NCBI GenBank assembly: GCA_963773665.1
Contig: CAVZBZ010000002.1
Coordinates: 496,001 to 560,000 of the forward strand
Direction of reading: 5' to 3'
Length of the DNA: 64,000 nt
From: DATJLY01 sp963773665
GTDB taxonomy: Bacteria > Pseudomonadota > Alphaproteobacteria > ATCC43930 > CGMCC-115725
In this document: piece by piece, positions 32,701 through 40,453 of the stretch
How positions within the stretch are numbered: position 1 is the first letter of the stretch
How the letters are laid out: the number at the start of each line of letters is the position of its first letter
Made by a program: the position numbers and the translations under genes
Notes under the pieces: model-generated
Databases searched by the model: none
The model's input: only the letters and a program-made list of their open reading frames with translations
Told to the model about the DNA's origin: nothing

Positions 32701-33180
32701 TCAGGCGGCGGGGTTCATCTGCTGAGCGCGGGCGCCGAGCTCGACGGCGTGGATCCAGAAGCGCTCGAGCCGGCGCATCGCTTTGTGCGCGGCGACGAGC
32801 TCCTCGGACTGGACGACGCCCTGGCCCAAGGCGGCGACGTGGCGCTCGTGCATCTTGCTGAGCTTCTTGTGCAGGCCGAGGCCCTTCTCGGAGAGCCGCA
32901 CCCTGACCGAGCGGCGGTCGTGCGGCGAGCGTTCCTGCACGATGTAGCCGTTCTCGAGCATCTTCTTCACGTTGTACGATACGTTCGAGCCGAGATAGCA
33001 GCCGCGCAGCGTGAGCTCGCCCACCGTCATCTCGGTCTCGCCGATGTTGTTGAGGATCATCGCCTGCACGTTGTTGATGTCGTGCACGCCCTCCTTGTCG
33101 AGTTCGAGCTTGACGACTTCGAGGAACTGCCGATGCAGCCGTTCCACGATCGCGATCACGTCAAGATAGGCGGTCTGCAT
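32701..33180 (-). CDS. MarR-type winged-helix regulator (LdtR-like)
   Basis: 159 residues with a winged-helix domain: MILNNIGETEMTVGEL, the recognition helix LGSNVSYNVKKMLENGYI and the wing RSPHDRRSVRVRLSEKG. The segment RGCYLGSNVSYNVKKM resembles the LdtR group of alphaproteobacteria, in which the Liberibacter member controls an L,D-transpeptidase and stress tolerance; that match is from memory. It has its own 48-bp gap to the convergently placed downstream neighbours and probably a separate promoter. The target genes cannot be inferred from position here. Confidence 0.8.
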   Translation of the reverse strand: MQTAYLDVIAIVERLHRQFLEVVKLELDKEGVHDINNVQAMILNNIGETEMTVGELTLRGCYLGSNVSYNVKKMLENGYIVQERSPHDRRSVRVRLSEKGLGLHKKLSKMHERHVAALGQGVVQSEELVAAHKAMRRLERFWIHAVELGARAQQMNPAA

Positions 33181-33228
33181 GGCGATCCTCGGCCAATGAA
33201 AAAGCGCCCGAGGGTAGCCGCCGCGCCG

Positions 33229-34137
33229 TTAAGAACGCGTAAATAGCGCCTCTGCCTCCCCGGCCAGAAACGGGAAGATCGCCGAGAAATCGCGCGTGCC
33301 GAGCCCAGCGTTCAGGGCCATCTGGTAGAGCGCGGCCGCCTCCGCGCCGAGCGGGCTCGCGGATCCTGCGGCGCCTGCCGCCTGCTGCGCGAGCTTCAAA
33401 TCCTTAAGCATCATGGCGACGGTGAAGCCCGGCGCGTAGCCGCGGTTCGACGGCGCCGCCGGCACCGGCCCCGGCGCCGGGCAATAGCTCGTGAGCGCCC
33501 AGCACTGGCCCGTCGATTTCGAGGTGATGTCGTAGAGCTTCTGGCGCTCGAGGCCGATGCGGTCGGCGAGCGCGAAGGCCTCGGATACGCCGATCATCGC
33601 GACCGCGAGCATGAGGTTGTTGCAGATCTTGGCCGCCTGGCCCGCGCCCGAGGCGCCGGCATGGACGATGGTCTTGCCCATCCCTTGCAGCACCGGCGCG
33701 GCGCGGGCGAAGCCCGCTTCGCTGCCGCCCACCATGAAGGTGAGCGTGCCCGCCGCGGCGCCGGCGGTTCCGCCCGAGACCGGCGCATCGAGCATGTCGA
33801 AGCCGCGCACCGCCGCCTCCTCGGCGACGAGACGGGCGGTCGCCACGTCGATCGTCGAGCAGTCGATGAGGAGCGCGCCTTTCGCCGCCGCGGCGAGAAT
33901 GCCATCCGGCCCGAGATAGACCGCGCGCACCTCGGGACCCGCCGGCAGCATGGTGACGATCGTCTCGGCGCCTGTCACCGCGGCGGCGATACTGGCCGCC
34001 TCGGAACCGCCCGCGTCCGCGAGCCGCTTTCGCGCGTCGTTCGAAATGTCGTAGCCGACGACAGTATGCCGGGCCTTCAGCAGATTGAGCGCCATCGGTC
34101 TGCCCATGTTGCCGAGCCCGACGAATCCGATGCGCAT
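33229..34137 (-). CDS. mmsB: 3-hydroxyisobutyrate dehydrogenase
   Basis: NAD-dependent oxidation of 3-hydroxyisobutyrate to methylmalonate semialdehyde in valine breakdown; 302 residues. The Rossmann motif is MRIGFVGLGNMGRPMALNL, the substrate loop DAPVSGGTAGAAAGTLTFMVGG, and the catalytic lysine lies in GAGQAAKICNNLMLAV. The C-terminal helix set has KDLKLAQQAAGAAG. Together with the hydroxyisobutyryl-CoA hydrolase and isobutyryl-CoA dehydrogenase at 35.5-37.7 kb it covers three consecutive valine steps; a methylmalonate-semialdehyde dehydrogenase is not in this block. Confidence 0.92.
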   Translation of the reverse strand: MRIGFVGLGNMGRPMALNLLKARHTVVGYDISNDARKRLADAGGSEAASIAAAVTGAETIVTMLPAGPEVRAVYLGPDGILAAAAKGALLIDCSTIDVATARLVAEEAAVRGFDMLDAPVSGGTAGAAAGTLTFMVGGSEAGFARAAPVLQGMGKTIVHAGASGAGQAAKICNNLMLAVAMIGVSEAFALADRIGLERQKLYDITSKSTGQCWALTSYCPAPGPVPAAPSNRGYAPGFTVAMMLKDLKLAQQAAGAAGSASPLGAEAAALYQMALNAGLGTRDFSAIFPFLAGEAEALFTRS

Positions 34138-34225
34138 CGAAGCCTCCCTTTCCCGCTTGGTCCGCTGCCGGGCCGGAGGCTAGTGTGTGTCGCCGCTTGG
34201 CCGCCCGCAACGATGGAGGGGGAAG

Positions 34226-35191
34226 ATGCGTCTCGGTGGGAGACTGGTTGGCGCCGCATTCCTGGCGCTCTGCGCTCTCGCGCCGCGCGCTGGCGCCGCC
34301 GAGAAAGTGATCGCCGGCACGCTCGGCGGGCAGGCGCCGCTCTGGCCCTTCTACATCGCCATCGACAAGGGCTTTCTCGCGGCCGAAGGCATCGACATGG
34401 AGGTGAATTTCGCGCAGAACGGCTCCGCCATCCTGCAGCAGCTCACCGCCGGCTCGCTCGACGTCGTCATCAGCGTCGGCCTCACCGAGGCATTGCAGGC
34501 GATCGACAAGGGCGCGCCGCTTGCGGTCATCCGCATCATCGGCAAGACCGCGCCCTATGTGCTGATCGCCAAGCCCGCGGTCGCCTCGATCCGCGATCTG
34601 CGCGGCAAGACCATCTCGATCGGCAATCCGACCGACATCACTAACATCTATTTCGAGCGCATGATGCTGGCGAACGGATTGAAGGCCGGCGATTACGAGA
34701 CCATCTCGGCCGGGGTCGCGGCGGCGCGGCTCGCGGCGCTCCAGGCCGGCGTCGCCGACGCGGCGATGGTGCTGCCGCCGCTGAATTTCCACGCCGAGAA
34801 ATCGGGCTTCCACACCATCGGCCTGAGCTTCGATTATGTGAAGGACATTCCGTTCACGGCGGCGGTGGTGCTGCGCTCGTGGGCCGCGGCGCACCCTGCC
34901 CTCGTCCGCGGCATCCTCGCCGCCGCCGACAAGAGCGTGGCATGGTTCGACGACCCCGCCCATCGCGCCGAGGCGGTCGACGTGCTCGTCAAGGTCGGCA
35001 AGGCGACGCCGGAGGATGCCGAGGCGAGCTACGACTTCCTGCGCCGGATCGGCTATTTCGAGCCCGGCGACCGGGTCTCGCGCTCGGGTCTCAAAAGCCT
35101 GATCGATGCCGAAGTCGCGCGCCACCTGGTCGATCCCGGCCTCACCGTCGAGCGCCTCGTCCTGCCCGGCGTCACCGAAGTGACGGAGTGA
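34226..35191 (+). CDS. ABC-type solute-binding protein, NMT1/SsuA-like, orphan
   Basis: A 321-residue exported binding protein. The ATG at 34226 follows GGAGGGGGAAG and gives a clear Sec signal (AAFLALCALAPRAGAAEK). The mature protein has the NMT1/TauA/SsuA pattern: APLWPFYIAIDKGFLAAEGI, AILQQLTAGSLDVVISVG, and PYVLIAKPAVASIRDLRGKT. Relatives bind sulfonates, taurine, or pyrimidine precursors; the ligand here is not readable. No permease or ATPase gene lies nearby. It is divergent from mmsB with about 88 bp between starts. Confidence 0.85.
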   Translation: MRLGGRLVGAAFLALCALAPRAGAAEKVIAGTLGGQAPLWPFYIAIDKGFLAAEGIDMEVNFAQNGSAILQQLTAGSLDVVISVGLTEALQAIDKGAPLAVIRIIGKTAPYVLIAKPAVASIRDLRGKTISIGNPTDITNIYFERMMLANGLKAGDYETISAGVAAARLAALQAGVADAAMVLPPLNFHAEKSGFHTIGLSFDYVKDIPFTAAVVLRSWAAAHPALVRGILAAADKSVAWFDDPAHRAEAVDVLVKVGKATPEDAEASYDFLRRIGYFEPGDRVSRSGLKSLIDAEVARHLVDPGLTVERLVLPGVTEVTE

Positions 35192-35257
35192 GGTGGCGCC
35201 GCATTCATGTAAACCTTGGGGAAGTCGTTATAAGCATTTGATATATTGCACTTATAC

Positions 35258-35374
35258 GAATTGGGTTCGTTTCGTATTTTGTGCCGCCCCGCGAAATTGG
35301 GTTCGTTTGGTAATTTGGCGTCCGGCGGCCCATCCCTGTCAGGACGGGGCCAAATTGGGTTCGTTCGGTAATTT
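35258..35374 (+). repeat. Three direct repeats of an AT-rich 23-mer
   Basis: Three near-identical copies of AAATTGGGTTCGTTTGGTAATTT lie at 35258-35280 (most diverged), 35294-35316 and 35352-35374, with start-to-start distances of 36 and 58 bp. Copies 2 and 3 differ at one base. Each has terminal AAATT/AATTT inverted ends. They occupy the 294-bp gap between the solute-binding protein gene and the hydroxyisobutyryl-CoA hydrolase gene, a stretch much AT-richer than its surroundings (ATATATTGC at 35240). No cas genes are present and there are too few copies and unequal spacers for a CRISPR. Confidence 0.85.
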
Positions 35375-35485
35375 CGCCTCTACCCAGCATCCACTCGATC
35401 CCTCCTACCCGTCGATGGCTGGCACAAGGCCACGGCCATGACGAATAACGGCCGTCATGCGCGGTCTAGTCCCGCGCATCCACGC

Positions 35486-36553
35486 CTACTCGAACGTCAG
35501 CTCGCGCGCGCCGATGGGGGCGAAATAGCCGTCGACCTCGGCATCGCTCACATCGGCCGGCGCGCGGTGCTGCCAGCGGGGGTTGCGGTCCTTGTCGACG
35601 AGGGCGGCGCGGATGCCCTCGAAGAAATCGCGGCCCGCCATCGCGTGCTGCGTCAGGCGGTATTCGAGCTGGAGCGCGCTCTCGACATCCATGCCGGCGC
35701 CCTCCTTGAGCTGGCGGAACACGATCTTGAGGCTCAAGGGCGAGGCGCGCGCCATCGCGTCGAGCGCTTCGGCGGCCCAGGGTTCGCTCTCGCGCGCGAG
35801 CCCATCCATGATCGCCTCGACGCTCGCGCCGGCAAAGCAGCGGTCGATCGCCGGCCTCAGCGCCGGCAGGCTCGCGGGGCCGGGCTCACTGGCATAGCGC
35901 CGCAGCACGGATGCGACGGCTTCGTCCGGGTCGGCGCCGTAATCGAGTGCCGCGAGCGCCTGGGTCAGGTCGCCGAGCCGCTCGTGCGGCACGAAGTGGG
36001 TCCCGAAGCCGCAATAGAGCGCGTCCGCCGCGCCGATCCGCCGGCCGGTGAGGGCGAGATAAAGCCCGATGCGGCCGGGACAGAGATTGAGGAAGCGGCT
36101 CGCGGCCGACGTCGGGAAAAAGCCCGATATGGACCTCGGGCATGGCGAAGAGGGTGCGTCGGATGTAGCGACGCGGAAGCGCCCGTTCACCGCGACCCCC
36201 GCACCGCCGCCCATGGCGATGCCGTCCATGAGCGCCACGAACGGCTTTGGAAAGCGATGGATGCGCCGGATGAGCTGGTATTCCTCGCGGAAGAAATCGG
36301 CCTTGTAGCCGCCCGTTTCCGCGGCCTCCCCGCGCGCCTCGTAGATCGCCACGACATCGCCCCCGGCGCAGAAGGCGCGCCCGCCGGCGCCGCGGACCAG
36401 CACGGCGTGGACATCCTCATCGTCCGCCCACGATGCCAGCGCCGGGTCGAAGCGCCGGTACATCGAAAGCGACAGCGTGTTGAGCGCCTGCGGCCGGTTC
36501 AAGGTGACGATGCCGAGCGCGCCCTGGCGCTCGATCAGGATCTCGTCGCTCAT
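35486..36553 (-). CDS. 3-hydroxyisobutyryl-CoA hydrolase (local frame excursion 36105-36165)
   Basis: Crotonase-fold thioesterase of valine catabolism, corrected length about 354 residues. Motifs: IVTLNRPQALNTLSLSMYR, GRAFCAGGDVVAIYE, RFPKPFVALMDGIAMGGGAG, and further LYCGFGTHFVP and PLSLKIVFRQLKEG. Between VAT and SRFLNLCPG the conserved text TLFAMPEVHIGLFPDVG is in a different frame, so the direct reading is scrambled for about 20 residues and then recovers. This fits two extra bases near 36160 and one near 36110. The ATG overlaps the stop of the acyl-CoA dehydrogenase gene. Confidence 0.9.
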   Translation of the reverse strand: MSDEILIERQGALGIVTLNRPQALNTLSLSMYRRFDPALASWADDEDVHAVLVRGAGGRAFCAGGDVVAIYEARGEAAETGGYKADFFREEYQLIRRIHRFPKPFVALMDGIAMGGGAGVAVNGRFRVATSDAPSSPCPRSISGFFPTSAASRFLNLCPGRIGLYLALTGRRIGAADALYCGFGTHFVPHERLGDLTQALAALDYGADPDEAVASVLRRYASEPGPASLPALRPAIDRCFAGASVEAIMDGLARESEPWAAEALDAMARASPLSLKIVFRQLKEGAGMDVESALQLEYRLTQHAMAGRDFFEGIRAALVDKDRNPRWQHRAPADVSDAEVDGYFAPIGARELTFE

Positions 36554-37692
36554 GGCGCGTCCAGGAGCCGCCTGGCGATGATGACGCGCATGATCTCGTT
36601 GGTGCCTTCGAGGATCTGGTGGACGCGCAGGTCGCGCAGATAGCGCTCCAACGGAAGATCCTTGAGGTAGCCGTAGCCGCCATGAAGCTGGAGCGCCTCG
36701 TTGGCGATGTGGAATCCTGCGTCGGTGGCAAAGCGCTTCGCCATCGCGGTGAGCATCGTGGCGGCGGGATCGTCCCGATCGAGCGCGGCTGCTGCGCGAT
36801 GCACCATGAGCCGCGCCGCTTCGAGCTCGGTCGCCATGTCGGCGAGCCGGAATTGCAGCGCCTGGAACTCGGCGAGCGGCTTGCCGAACTGGCGGCGCTC
36901 GAGGAGATACGCCCGCGCCGCCTCGAACGCGGCCCGCGCACCGCCCAAGGAGCACGCCGCGATGTTGATGCGGCCGCCGTCGAGGCCGGCGAGCGCGATC
37001 CGAAAACCCTCGCCCTCGGCGCCGATGCGGTTCGCGGCGGGCACGCGGCAATCGGCGAACAGCACCGCGGATGTCGGCTGGCTGTTCCAGCCGAGCTTCC
37101 TCTCGTTGCGGCCGAAGGAGAGGCCCGGCGCGCCCCGCTCGACGGCGATGCACGAGATGCCCTTGGCGCCGGGACCGCCGGTCCGCGCCATGACGAGATA
37201 GAGATCGCTCGCGCCGCCGCCCGAGATGAAGGATTTTGAGCCGTTCAGCACATAGTCGTCGCCGTGGCGCACGGCTCTGGTCGCGAGCGATGCGGCGTCG
37301 GAGCCGGCGCCCGGCTCGGTCAGGCAATAGCTCGCGAAATGCTCCATCGAGAGCAGCTTCGGCAGGAAGCGCCGGCGCTGCGCCGCGTCGCCGAAGCGGT
37401 CGATCATCGCCGCCGCCATGTTGTGGATGCTGAGATATGCCGCGGTGGAGACGCAGCCGGCGGCCAGCTCCTCGAACACCAGGGCCGCGTCGAGCCGCGC
37501 CAGCCCGCTGCCGCCCGACGCCTCGGCGACATAAATGCCGGCGAAGCCCAGCGCAGCGGCGCGGCGCAGCGTTTCCACCGGGAATATCGCGTCTTCGTCC
37601 CAATGCGCGGCATTGGGGAGAAGCTCGGCTTCAGCGAACTGCCGCGCCGTATCGCGGATCGCGCGCTGCTCCTCGGACAGGTCGAAATCCAT
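36550..37692 (-). CDS. Acyl-CoA dehydrogenase, isobutyryl-CoA dehydrogenase type
   Basis: FAD acyl-CoA dehydrogenase, 380 residues from MDFDLSEEQRAIRDTARQFA. Motifs: ASYCLTEPGAGSDAASL, NGSKSFISGGGASDLYLVM, RRQFGKPLAEFQALQFRLADM, LQLHGGYGYLKDLPLERYLRD and the catalytic glutamate in HQILEGTNEIMRVI. Its coupling (ATGA) to 3-hydroxyisobutyryl-CoA hydrolase and nearness to 3-hydroxyisobutyrate dehydrogenase point to isobutyryl-CoA (valine pathway) as substrate; family sequence alone would also allow short-branched acyl-CoAs. No frame break is seen. The frame is open upstream to 37929 without conserved sequence. Confidence 0.9.
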   Translation of the reverse strand: MDFDLSEEQRAIRDTARQFAEAELLPNAAHWDEDAIFPVETLRRAAALGFAGIYVAEASGGSGLARLDAALVFEELAAGCVSTAAYLSIHNMAAAMIDRFGDAAQRRRFLPKLLSMEHFASYCLTEPGAGSDAASLATRAVRHGDDYVLNGSKSFISGGGASDLYLVMARTGGPGAKGISCIAVERGAPGLSFGRNERKLGWNSQPTSAVLFADCRVPAANRIGAEGEGFRIALAGLDGGRINIAACSLGGARAAFEAARAYLLERRQFGKPLAEFQALQFRLADMATELEAARLMVHRAAAALDRDDPAATMLTAMAKRFATDAGFHIANEALQLHGGYGYLKDLPLERYLRDLRVHQILEGTNEIMRVIIARRLLDAP

Positions 37693-37795
37693 GGCGCAAT
37701 GATATGAGCGCGCTCGGCGATGCTGCAACCGCTGGAACTTTGCGCCACGCCGCGCGGTTGGCTTGGCGTCAATCCTTTCTCTCTGGAGGTAGCGG

Positions 37796-38329
37796 ATGAG
37801 AAGCGCCCTCATAGTCGGCGTCTCGGTGGTCGCGCTGGGTCTTGGCGGGTGCTCGTGGGTCGAGCGCACGACCGGGATCGGCGGCGGCGAGCCTTCGGCG
37901 CGGTCGCAGCCCGCGGCTACGTCAAGCATGTCAGGTTCGAGTCAGGCGCCGCCGCGCGAGCAGGCCCAGTCCGGTTCGACCTCGAGCAAGGGCGCGATGG
38001 GCCACCCGGCGCGCATGGCCTCCAACGAAGTGCGCCAGGCGCAGCAGAAGCTCAAGGACGACGGCGACTACACCGGCCAGATCGACGGCCTCGCCGGACC
38101 GCAGACCCATCAGGCGGTCATGGCCTACCAGAAGAAGAACAACCTGAAAGTGACCGGCCGCCTCGACCGCCAGACCCGCGAGAAGCTCGGGCTCGGCGGC
38201 ACCGGCGCCTCCGGGTCGAGCACGCCTTCGGGCAGCAGCATGTCGCCGGCGCCGTCCGGCAACCCGCCGGCGAGCGGAAGCGCGCCCCCGGGCACCGATC
38301 AGTCGGCGGGCGCCAAGCACCAGCTCTGA
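37796..38329 (+). CDS. Peptidoglycan-binding domain lipoprotein
   Basis: 177 residues. The N-terminus MRSALIVGVSVVALGLGGC is a lipoprotein signal with lipobox LGGC. A Ser/Gln/Pro-rich linker (about 30-70) leads to one PG_binding_1 repeat: NEVRQAQQKLKDDGDYTGQI, DGLAGPQTHQAVMAYQKKNN, and LKVTGRLDRQTREKLG. The tail is Gly/Ser/Pro-rich and low in complexity. It probably tethers to the cell wall from an envelope membrane. A ribosome binding site CTGGAGG lies ahead of the ATG. It stands alone between divergent neighbours. Confidence 0.85.
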   Translation: MRSALIVGVSVVALGLGGCSWVERTTGIGGGEPSARSQPAATSSMSGSSQAPPREQAQSGSTSSKGAMGHPARMASNEVRQAQQKLKDDGDYTGQIDGLAGPQTHQAVMAYQKKNNLKVTGRLDRQTREKLGLGGTGASGSSTPSGSSMSPAPSGNPPASGSAPPGTDQSAGAKHQL

Positions 38330-38348
38330 TCCCGCTCGCCTGATTTCC

Positions 38349-38383
38349 AAAAAAGCCCTCTCCCCGCAGCGCGTAGGGAGAGG
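38349..38383 (-). terminator. Hairpin plus T-run, oriented on the minus strand
   Basis: CCTCTCCC (38357-38364) pairs with GGGAGAGG (38376-38383). Read on the minus strand the stem is followed by GC and then six T residues (38354-38349), the form of a Rho-independent terminator. No minus-strand gene ends directly there; the nearest upstream on that strand ends at 39429 beyond hemB. The stem also resembles the repeat at 44105-44162, so it may be a member of that repeat family. Confidence 0.45.
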
Positions 38384-38428
38384 TCATGCGATTGCGCGCG
38401 GACCGGCCCGTTCCTATCATCGGCACCG

Positions 38429-39442
38429 ATGTCGCGCGCCCCCCGTGAGCCGCTCGGCGGCTTTCCCCGCATCCGCATGCGCCGCAACCGGCGCCACGAC
38501 TGGTCGCGCCGGCTCGTCGCCGAGCACGCGCTCTCGTCGGCCGATTTCATCTGGCCGGTCTTCGTGCATGACGGAAGTGCTGCGCGCGAGGCGATCCCAT
38601 CGATGCCGGGCGTGGACCGGCTGTCGCTCGCGGCGCTCGTCGATGCGACCGGCGAGGCGAAGTCGCTCGGCATACCGCTCATCGCGCTCTTTCCCGCGAC
38701 GCCGCCCGGGCGCAAGAGCGAGGACGGCGAGGAAGCGGTCAATCCCGAGAACCTCGTCTGCCGCGCCGTGCGGGCGGTGAAGAAGGCGCACCCCGATCTC
38801 GGCGTCATGTGCGACGTGGCGCTCGATCCCTTCACGACGCACGGCCACGACGGCGTCGTGCGCGGCGGCTACGTCGCCAACGACGAGACGGTCGAGCTCC
38901 TGTGCCACCAGGCGCTCGTCCAGGCCGAGGCCGGCTGCGACGTGATCGCGCCGTCGGACATGATGGACGGGCGCGTCGGCGCCATTCGCGACGCGCTCGA
39001 TGCGCATGGCTTCGAGCGCGTCCTCATCCTGTCCTATGCGGCGAAATATGCGTCGGGCTTCTATGGGCCCTTCCGCGACGCGATCGGCTCGAAATCGTCG
39101 CTCGGCAAGGCCGACAAGCGCAGCTACCAGATGGATCCGGCCAACGGCGACGAAGCGCTGCGCGAGGTGGCGCTCGATCTCGCCGAGGGCGCCGACATGG
39201 TGATGGTGAAGCCCGGCATGCCGTATCTCGACATCGTCCGCCGGGTGAAGGAGCGGTTCCTGGTCCCGACCTATGTCTATCAGGTGAGCGGCGAGTACGC
39301 GATGCTGAAGGGCGCGATCGAGCGCCAATGGCTCGATCCGTCGGTGATGATGGAAGCGCTGCTTGGCATGAAGCGCGCGGGCGCCGACGGCATCCTGACC
39401 TATGCCGCGGTCGAGGCGGCGAAGACGCTCAAGAGCGGCTGA
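38429..39442 (+). CDS. hemB: Delta-aminolevulinic acid dehydratase, magnesium type
   Basis: Condenses two aminolevulinate molecules to porphobilinogen, 337 residues. The active-site lysines are in ILSYAAKYASGFYGPFRDA and DMVMVKPGMPYLDIV. The metal region reads MCDVALDPFTTHGHDG with no cysteine triad, so the zinc-binding form is excluded and magnesium dependence is expected, as in Bradyrhizobium and pseudomonads. Opening RMRRNRRHDWSRRLVAEH is the usual start region. Its end overlaps the convergent hydrolase end by 14 bp. Confidence 0.96.
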   Translation: MSRAPREPLGGFPRIRMRRNRRHDWSRRLVAEHALSSADFIWPVFVHDGSAAREAIPSMPGVDRLSLAALVDATGEAKSLGIPLIALFPATPPGRKSEDGEEAVNPENLVCRAVRAVKKAHPDLGVMCDVALDPFTTHGHDGVVRGGYVANDETVELLCHQALVQAEAGCDVIAPSDMMDGRVGAIRDALDAHGFERVLILSYAAKYASGFYGPFRDAIGSKSSLGKADKRSYQMDPANGDEALREVALDLAEGADMVMVKPGMPYLDIVRRVKERFLVPTYVYQVSGEYAMLKGAIERQWLDPSVMMEALLGMKRAGADGILTYAAVEAAKTLKSG

Positions 39443-40442
39443 ACACCGCGTCGAGGAACCGCGCGATCGCGAGGTCATGCCACGAGGCGCGCCGGTCGCT
39501 GCCATGGAACCCGACATGGCCGCCGCGGTGCGGCAGGATCGCCGCCAGCGAGCGGTTGCGCTTCCAGTCATAGGCGACATAGGGATCGGCCGGAACCCAC
39601 GGATCGTCGAGCGCGTGGATGACGAGCGTCGGCACCTTGATCCCGTCGAGATATGAGCGCGCGCCGTTCTTGGCGTAATAGTCGTCGGCGCCGGCAAAGC
39701 CGTTGCGCGGTGCGCTGAAACTCGCATCGAACTCCCAGATGCTGCGCGCTTCGAGGACGGCGCTGCGCTCGCGCTCGGATAGCTCGGCCTTGGGCGCCAG
39801 CGCTTCCGTTCGCATCTCGCGCATGAGATAGGCCTGGTAGGCGAAATTGCGCCAGCGCTGCATGCAGCGCGCGGTCGCGGCCAGATCGATCGGCGCCGAG
39901 ACCGAGGCGGCGGCGCGGATCGGCTGAGCCGCTCCGCGCTCGCCCAGAAACTTCAGCAGCATGTTGCCGCCGAGCGAGAATCCCACGGCGGCGATGCCGT
40001 TCGCGGTAAGCGCCTTCGGCAGCGCGGCGAGCGCCATGTCGAGATCGGCGGTACGCCCGGCATGATATTGGAAGCGCGACAGCACCCGCGACGGACCCGC
40101 GCCGCGCAGGTTGAGGCGCAGCACCGGATAGCCGAAGCCGTTGAGCGTGGCCGTGCTGCGCATCATGTAGATGCTGACCTCGTCGCCGGTGAGGCCGTGA
40201 AGCAGGATGACGAGCGGCGCGCGCGGTGCGGGCTCGGCCGGAAGACTGAGCGCCGCCGAAAGATGGTCGCCGCTGCCGTCGGCAAGCGGCAGGACGAGCC
40301 GCCGGGCGGCATGCATGCCGGGCATCCGGTAGCGCAGCAGGTAATTCCGCACGGTCTGCAGGTCGGCGCCCCACCACGGCAGGCGCGGAGAGAACGGCGC
40401 CAGTGCCAGATCGGCGAGCGACGGGAGGCCGACATCGTCCAT
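39429..40442 (-). CDS. YheT-like alpha/beta hydrolase
   Basis: About 337 residues, alpha/beta-hydrolase fold. The oxyanion/HG region is LVILLHGLTGDEVSIYM, with the YheT-type RLNLRGAGPS, the nucleophile elbow GFSLGGNMLLKFLGE (Ser), the acid in HALDDPWVPADPY and the histidine in PHRGGHVGFHG. I prefer the ATG at 40442, with AGGGAGGG just upstream, over a GTG at 40457 that would overlap the previous gene's stop. Its substrate is unknown; eukaryotic and bacterial relatives act as esterases. Confidence 0.85.
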   Translation of the reverse strand: MDDVGLPSLADLALAPFSPRLPWWGADLQTVRNYLLRYRMPGMHAARRLVLPLADGSGDHLSAALSLPAEPAPRAPLVILLHGLTGDEVSIYMMRSTATLNGFGYPVLRLNLRGAGPSRVLSRFQYHAGRTADLDMALAALPKALTANGIAAVGFSLGGNMLLKFLGERGAAQPIRAAASVSAPIDLAATARCMQRWRNFAYQAYLMREMRTEALAPKAELSERERSAVLEARSIWEFDASFSAPRNGFAGADDYYAKNGARSYLDGIKVPTLVIHALDDPWVPADPYVAYDWKRNRSLAAILPHRGGHVGFHGSDRRASWHDLAIARFLDAVFSRS

Positions 40443-40453
40443 GGCGCCCTCCC

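Noticed and set aside
35258..35374. CRISPR array
   Set aside because: Only three copies, unequal spacers of 13 and 35 bp, and no cas genes in the window.
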